A stretch of 12,105 nt of DNA from an uncultured Actinotalea sp. (GTDB taxonomy: Bacteria; Actinomycetota; Actinomycetes; Actinomycetales; Cellulomonadaceae). The notes under the pieces are model-generated. The model was not told the DNA's origin. It did not search any database and saw only the letters and a program-made list of their open reading frames with translations. The position numbers and the translations under genes are program-made. Within the stretch, counting starts at the first letter, position 1. Each line of letters opens with the position of its first letter. Location: NCBI RefSeq assembly GCF_946885855.1, contig NZ_CAMPHH010000089.1, positions 1-12,105 of the forward strand. The letters are read 5' to 3'. Below, in pieces: positions 7,362 through 12,105 of this stretch.

Positions 7362-7394
7362 CCGACGCCCGCCCCGAGACGTCCGGTGCCTCCG

Positions 7395-7400
7395 TAGCAT
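7395..7400 (+). promoter_or_regulatory. Possible -10 element of a leaderless Crp/Fnr transcript
   Basis: TAGCAT at 7395-7400 resembles the TAGCGT -10 in front of the HMA gene. It would start RNA near 7407, one base before an in-frame GTG at 7408. No convincing -35 is seen. If real, the ATG at 7399 would not be transcribed from this promoter. Confidence 0.3.
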
Positions 7401-8250
7401 GACGACGGTGAGCGAGGTGGCGCGGCGGCCGGCAGCGGGCAGCCCCGTGAGACGCCGCCACGTGCCGCTGCGCAGCACGTGCGCCCGGCCGCACGCGTGC
7501 CCCGCCCCCGTCCGGCGCGAGGTCCTGTCCCGCGTGCCCCTCTTCGCCGGGCTCTCGGCCGAGGACCTCCTCACCGTCGACGCCCGCATGACGTCGCTGG
7601 CCTGGGCCGAGGGGGACCCCCTCTACCGCGCCGGGGAGCCCGCCGAGCACCTGTACGTCCTCGCGGTCGGGCGCGCGAAGGTGCTGCGGACCGCCGCGAC
7701 GGGCCAGGACGTCGTCGTCGACCTGCTCGCGCCGGGGGACCTGGCGGGACCGCTCGGGGCGGGCGACCCGCACGACGGGGCCGGTGTGCTGGGCACCTCG
7801 GGGGCCGGGGTCCACACCGAGACGGTCGTCGCGCTCAGCACCGTCTGCGCCCTGCGGATCGGTCTCACGGAGTTCAGGGCCGTCCTCGAGGAGCACCCCG
7901 CCGTCGCCCTGCGCGTGCTCGACACCACCCTGCGCCTGCTGGCCGAGGCCCGCGCCGACGTCGTCCGGCAGTCCACCGCCGACGTCGCCCAGCGGGTCGC
8001 CGCGACCCTGCTGCGGCTCGACGCGAGGTTCGGCCAGGAGCGCGCCGCGGGCGGGACCCTGCTGCAGCTGCCGCTGTCCCGGGCGGACCTCGCCGGCATG
8101 ACCGGCTCCACGCCGGAGTCGGTGTCCCGCGTCATGAGCCGCCTGCGCCGCGAGGGCGTCCTCGAGACCGGCCGGCGGTGGACCGCGATCCGCGACCGCG
8201 AGCGGCTCGCCGCCGTCGCGGCAGGGGCGCCCCGATCCGCCGTCGATTGA
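7399..8250 (+). CDS. Crp/Fnr-family transcription regulator with N-terminal cysteines
   Basis: A 283-residue regulator. A cyclic-nucleotide-binding-like beta barrel (about 44-165, VPLFAGLSAEDL onward) and dimer helix (about 165-195) are followed by a helix-turn-helix (about 197-265). The recognition helix contains E240-S-V-S-R244, the E-x-x-S-R arrangement that in E. coli FNR reads TTGA half-sites. The N-terminal tail has Cys28 and Cys34; the only other cysteine is Cys150. FNR uses four cysteines, with a Cys-x5-Cys pair among them, so a cluster like FNR's is not assured. Thiol, metal or partial-cluster sensing is possible. An FNR-like box overlaps its own stop codon and precedes the HMA-ATPase genes, its probable target. 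The start is uncertain: ATG 7399 has no ribosome site, and GTG 7408 could be leaderless. Confidence 0.88.
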   Translation: MTTVSEVARRPAAGSPVRRRHVPLRSTCARPHACPAPVRREVLSRVPLFAGLSAEDLLTVDARMTSLAWAEGDPLYRAGEPAEHLYVLAVGRAKVLRTAATGQDVVVDLLAPGDLAGPLGAGDPHDGAGVLGTSGAGVHTETVVALSTVCALRIGLTEFRAVLEEHPAVALRVLDTTLRLLAEARADVVRQSTADVAQRVAATLLRLDARFGQERAAGGTLLQLPLSRADLAGMTGSTPESVSRVMSRLRREGVLETGRRWTAIRDRERLAAVAAGAPRSAVD

Positions 8251-8260
8251 CGGCCGTCAT
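8247..8260. promoter_or_regulatory. FNR-like binding site, class II activator position
   Basis: TTGACGGCCGTCAT contains a perfect 12-bp palindrome (8248-8259) and fits the FNR pattern TTGAT-N4-ATCAA as TTGAC-N4-GTCAT. Its centre at 8253.5 is 41.5 bases before the start (8295) predicted from TAGCGT at 8283-8288. That is the standard class II FNR/CRP position. It overlaps the TGA stop of the Crp/Fnr gene. Confidence 0.6.
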
Positions 8261-8282
8261 GGTCGGTGCGACGGGGCCTTCC

Positions 8283-8288
8283 TAGCGT
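8283..8288 (+). promoter_or_regulatory. -10 element for the HMA-ATPase operon
   Basis: TAGCGT fits the actinobacterial TAnnnT -10 pattern and predicts a start near 8295. The -35 position with a 17-base spacer (8260-8265, tggtcg) is poor, as expected of an activator-dependent promoter. Confidence 0.5.
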
Positions 8289-8296
8289 CGGAGCAG

Positions 8297-8315
8297 GTCA
8301 CCCACCCGGGGTGAC
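8297..8315 (+). other. 7-bp inverted repeat in the HMA-gene leader
   Basis: GTCACCC (8297-8303) and GGGTGAC (8309-8315) are perfect arms around a 5-base spacer. The repeat begins about two bases after the predicted transcript start and ends 6 bases before the ribosome site. It could protect the 5' end as an RNA hairpin, or be a second DNA operator. Confidence 0.4.
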
Positions 8316-8335
8316 GCCGACGAGGAGGACCCGTC

Positions 8336-8572
8336 ATGAGCACCACCGCCCGCACCAGCACGACCACCGTCCTGCGCGCCGAGGGCTTCGCCTGCCCCTC
8401 GTGCGTCGGTGCCGTCGAGAAGCACGTCGGCCGGCTCCACGGTGTCCACCGGGTCACCGTCCACTTCGCCTCGGGCCGGGTCGAGGTCGAGCACGACCCT
8501 GCGGTCCGGGTGGAGGACCTGGTCGCCGCCGTCGGCCGCGCCGGGTACGTCGCCGCCCCCGCGGCGTTCTGA
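8336..8572 (+). CDS. Small heavy-metal-associated (HMA) domain protein, CopZ-like
   Basis: A 78-residue stand-alone HMA domain with a beta-alpha-beta-beta-alpha-beta layout. The metal loop is G-F-A-C20-P-S-C23; classical copper chaperones have Met two residues before the first cysteine, replaced here by Phe18. The second half (VHFASGRVEVEHDP, about 42-55, and VEDLVAAVGRAGY, 59-71) is typical of the family. Several histidines (30, 35, 38, 43, 53) are present. It has a strong ribosome site, gaggagg at 8322-8328, 7 bases before the ATG. The P-type ATPase 31 bases downstream has no N-terminal HMA domain, so this protein probably serves as its metal-delivering or regulating partner in trans (inference). 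The metal is uncertain. Confidence 0.88.
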   Translation: MSTTARTSTTTVLRAEGFACPSCVGAVEKHVGRLHGVHRVTVHFASGRVEVEHDPAVRVEDLVAAVGRAGYVAAPAAF

Positions 8573-8603
8573 CGGCAGCAGGACGAGAGGGAGGGGAAGG
8601 GCC

Positions 8604-10559
<1,956 letters not shown>

Positions 10560-11758
10560 ACCGCCACCCCGGAGATGAACACCTGCTCCGCGCGGGAGGT
10601 GACGTCCAGCGGGTCGCCCGACCACACGACGACGTCGGCGTCCAGGCCCGGCCGCAGCGCGCCCACCCGGTCGTCGAGCCCCATCATCCGGGCCGGGTTG
10701 GTGGTCAGCGCCTGGAGCGCCACCTCGCGCGGGAGGCCCTCCTTGACCGCGAGCGTCGCCTGGTGGACGAGGAAGTTGATCGGGACGACCGGGTGGTCGG
10801 TGGTGATCGCCACCTCGACGCCGGCCTCGACCAGGCGGGCAAGGTGGGCGATCGCCCGGTCGCGCAGCTCGACCTTGGAGCGGCTCGTGAACATCGGGCC
10901 GAACACGACCGGGATCCGCTTCTCGGCCAGGACGTCCGCGACCTTGTGGCCCTCGGTGCCGTGGTTGACGACGAGGCGGTAGCCGAACTCCTCCGCGAGC
11001 CGGATCGCCGTGACGATGTCGTCGTGCCGGTGGCAGTGCTGGTCCCACAGGAGCTCGCCGTCCAGGACGCGCGCCAGCGTCTCGAGGGCCAGGTCGCGCG
11101 CGAAGGGCTCGCCCTTGGCCTCGGCCGCCTCCCGCGCGGCCCGGTAGTGCTGCGCCTTCGCGAACGCCTCGCGGATCACCAGCGCGACCCCCAGCCGGGT
11201 CGAGGGCAGCTGCTTGCGGTCCCCGTAGACCCGCTTCGGGTTCTCCCCGAGCGCGGACTTCACGCTGACCGACTCCCGGATGACCTGCTCGTCGATCGTC
11301 CGCCCGCCCCAGCTCTTGATCGCGACGCTCTGCCCGCCGATCGGGTTCCCGGACCCCGGCTTCACGACGACGGCGGTCACGCCACCGGAGAGTGCGTCGC
11401 GGAACCCCTCGTCATCGATGTTGATCCCGTCGATCGCGCGGACGGCGGCGCGGTTCGGGTCGGTCATCTCGTTGACGTCGTCGCCCGCGACGCCCTCGCC
11501 CTCCTCCCAGATGCCGACGTGCCCGTGCGCCTCGACGAACCCCGGCAGCACCCACCGCCCCGTCGCGTCGACCACGTGCGTGCCGTCCGGGACGTCGACG
11601 TCCGCGCCGACGGCGACGATCCGGCCGCCCTCGACGAGGACGGTCCCGTTCTCGATCGGCGGGTCGCTGACCGGGACGACGTACCCGCCGGTGATGGCGA
11701 TGCGGCGGGGCGTGGTGGCGGGCTCGGGGGCGCTGGCGGTGACGTGGCTCATGGCCTC

Positions 11759-11788
11759 ACCGTAGGCACGGAGCCGCGGAGGGGTCAG
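11759..11788 (-). promoter_or_regulatory. Leaderless promoter of the amidohydrolase gene
   Basis: On the minus strand CTGACC (11788-11783) and TACGGT (11764-11759) are separated by 18 bases. The hexamer is followed by six bases and then ATG, so the predicted +1 is the A of the start codon. No ribosome site at normal spacing is present (gagg is too close). Confidence 0.5.
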
Positions 11789-11841
11789 GTGGACGGCGCT
11801 CCCGCCGATGGGTCCGGTGCCCCGCACCCGAGGAGACCACC

Positions 11842-12105
11842 GTGGACGGCATCGCCGGGATCACCGCGCGCATCGCCGCGATCCAGCAGCAGATCGCGGC
11901 CGTGTCCGCTCCGCGCGCGCCGGGCGGCGGGACGGTGCCGGGCGGCGGGACGGTGCCGGTCGGCGGGACGGTGCCGGCCACGCTGTCGCTCACGCTCGGC
12001 AGGAATTTCGAGATTGGCGAAGCAGGAACGAGCTTCGTGCTCAGCTTCTATGGCAGCGTACGGAGGTCATACGTCCCCGCCGACGGCACCGGCGCTGCAT
12101 TTTCC
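11842..12105 (+). CDS. Partial 5' end of an unassigned protein with GGGTVP repeats
   Basis: GTG at 11842 has aggag at 11831-11835, 6 bases upstream. The frame stays open for 88 codons to the window edge. The first 22 residues, MDGIAGITARIAAIQQQIAA..., form an amphipathic helix resembling the starts of some actinobacterial lytic transglycosylases or NlpC/P60 peptidases (weak, from memory). A Gly/Thr/Val/Pro repeat follows (residues 28-45). From about residue 47 the sequence (TLSLTLGRNFEIGEAG...) is not recognised, and codon use shifts to AGG, AAT, ATT, GAA, TAT, GTA and TCA, rare elsewhere in the window. The gene may be real but joined to foreign DNA, or the window edge may be an assembly junction. 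Function is not assigned. Confidence 0.5.
   Translation, partial: MDGIAGITARIAAIQQQIAAVSAPRAPGGGTVPGGGTVPVGGTVPATLSLTLGRNFEIGEAGTSFVLSFYGSVRRSYVPADGTGAAFS
11923..11976 (+). repeat. Three 18-bp tandem repeats
   Basis: The unit ggcggcgggacggtgccg occurs at 11923-11940 and 11941-11958, and with one substitution at 11959-11976. It encodes a six-residue Gly-Gly-Gly-Thr-Val-Pro type linker in the partial gene. Copy number could vary by slippage. Confidence 0.9.

Noticed and set aside
7359..7375. FNR-like box upstream of the Crp/Fnr gene near its predicted -41.5 position
   Set aside because: Only a single weak TGACC half-site is present, with no matching second half.
8409..8603. N-terminal extension of the ATPase frame over the HMA gene
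   Set aside because: It is an out-of-frame shadow of the HMA gene, rich in Ser/Arg. ATG 8604 has a strong ribosome site and a proper first membrane helix.
11757..11993. Small minus-strand frame with Pro/Gly/Thr repeats
   Set aside because: It is the antisense of the tandem repeat and runs over the amidohydrolase promoter; no family resemblance.
12018..12037. CGAAGC/GCTTCG inverted repeat near the right edge as an insertion-sequence end
   Set aside because: Six-base arms are expected by chance and no other transposon feature is visible in the window.

Overview
The window is very GC-rich DNA, with G or C at most third codon positions, GTG as well as ATG starts and GTGA/ATGA stop-start overlaps. 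Together with family-level resemblance of several proteins to actinobacterial versions, this points to a high-GC actinobacterium, plausibly in the Micrococcales. The species cannot be fixed from the sequence. There is no rRNA, tRNA, CRISPR array or recognisable transposase. No gene-free stretch exceeds about 165 bases.

Layout. (1) 31-5120, a sulfate-ester block on +: a substrate-binding lipoprotein of the NitT/TauT/SsuA type, two Cys-type sulfatases (CTPAR and CSPSR signatures) and a formylglycine-generating enzyme (FGE) with both catalytic cysteines. The last three genes are joined by 4-base GTGA overlaps. The lipoprotein gene is separated from them by a perfect 17-bp inverted repeat. Neither sulfatase has a signal peptide, so the simplest reading is import of an organosulfur compound followed by cytoplasmic desulfation, with the activating enzyme made from the same transcript. 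(2) 5121-7361, a control region with an AT-rich promoter/operator, then a cysteine-free ArsR-type repressor overlapping a SulP anion transporter with a C-terminal STAS domain. (3) 7399-10559, a metal/redox block: a Crp/Fnr regulator with three cysteines and an FNR-like recognition helix, a small HMA-domain protein, and a P1B ATPase with the unusual CPG membrane motif. An FNR-like box lies at exactly -41.5 from the start predicted by a TAGCGT -10 element, in front of the HMA gene. (4) 10490-11752 on -: a COG1228-type amidohydrolase that overlaps the ATPase gene tail to tail by 70 bp and appears to have a leaderless promoter. (5) 11842 to the end on +: the 5' part of a gene with an 18-bp tandem repeat, after which base composition drops sharply.

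How it fits together. Block 1 would take up and split sulfate esters. The SulP gene next to it may move sulfate or another anion such as bicarbonate. Block 3 looks like a self-contained regulator-chaperone-pump module responding to metal or redox state. The most interesting signals are the activator-type FNR box, the CPG/HEAS ATPase with its unusual HMA partner, the inverted repeat inside the sulfatase operon, and the composition break at the right end. Functional links between blocks are inference only.
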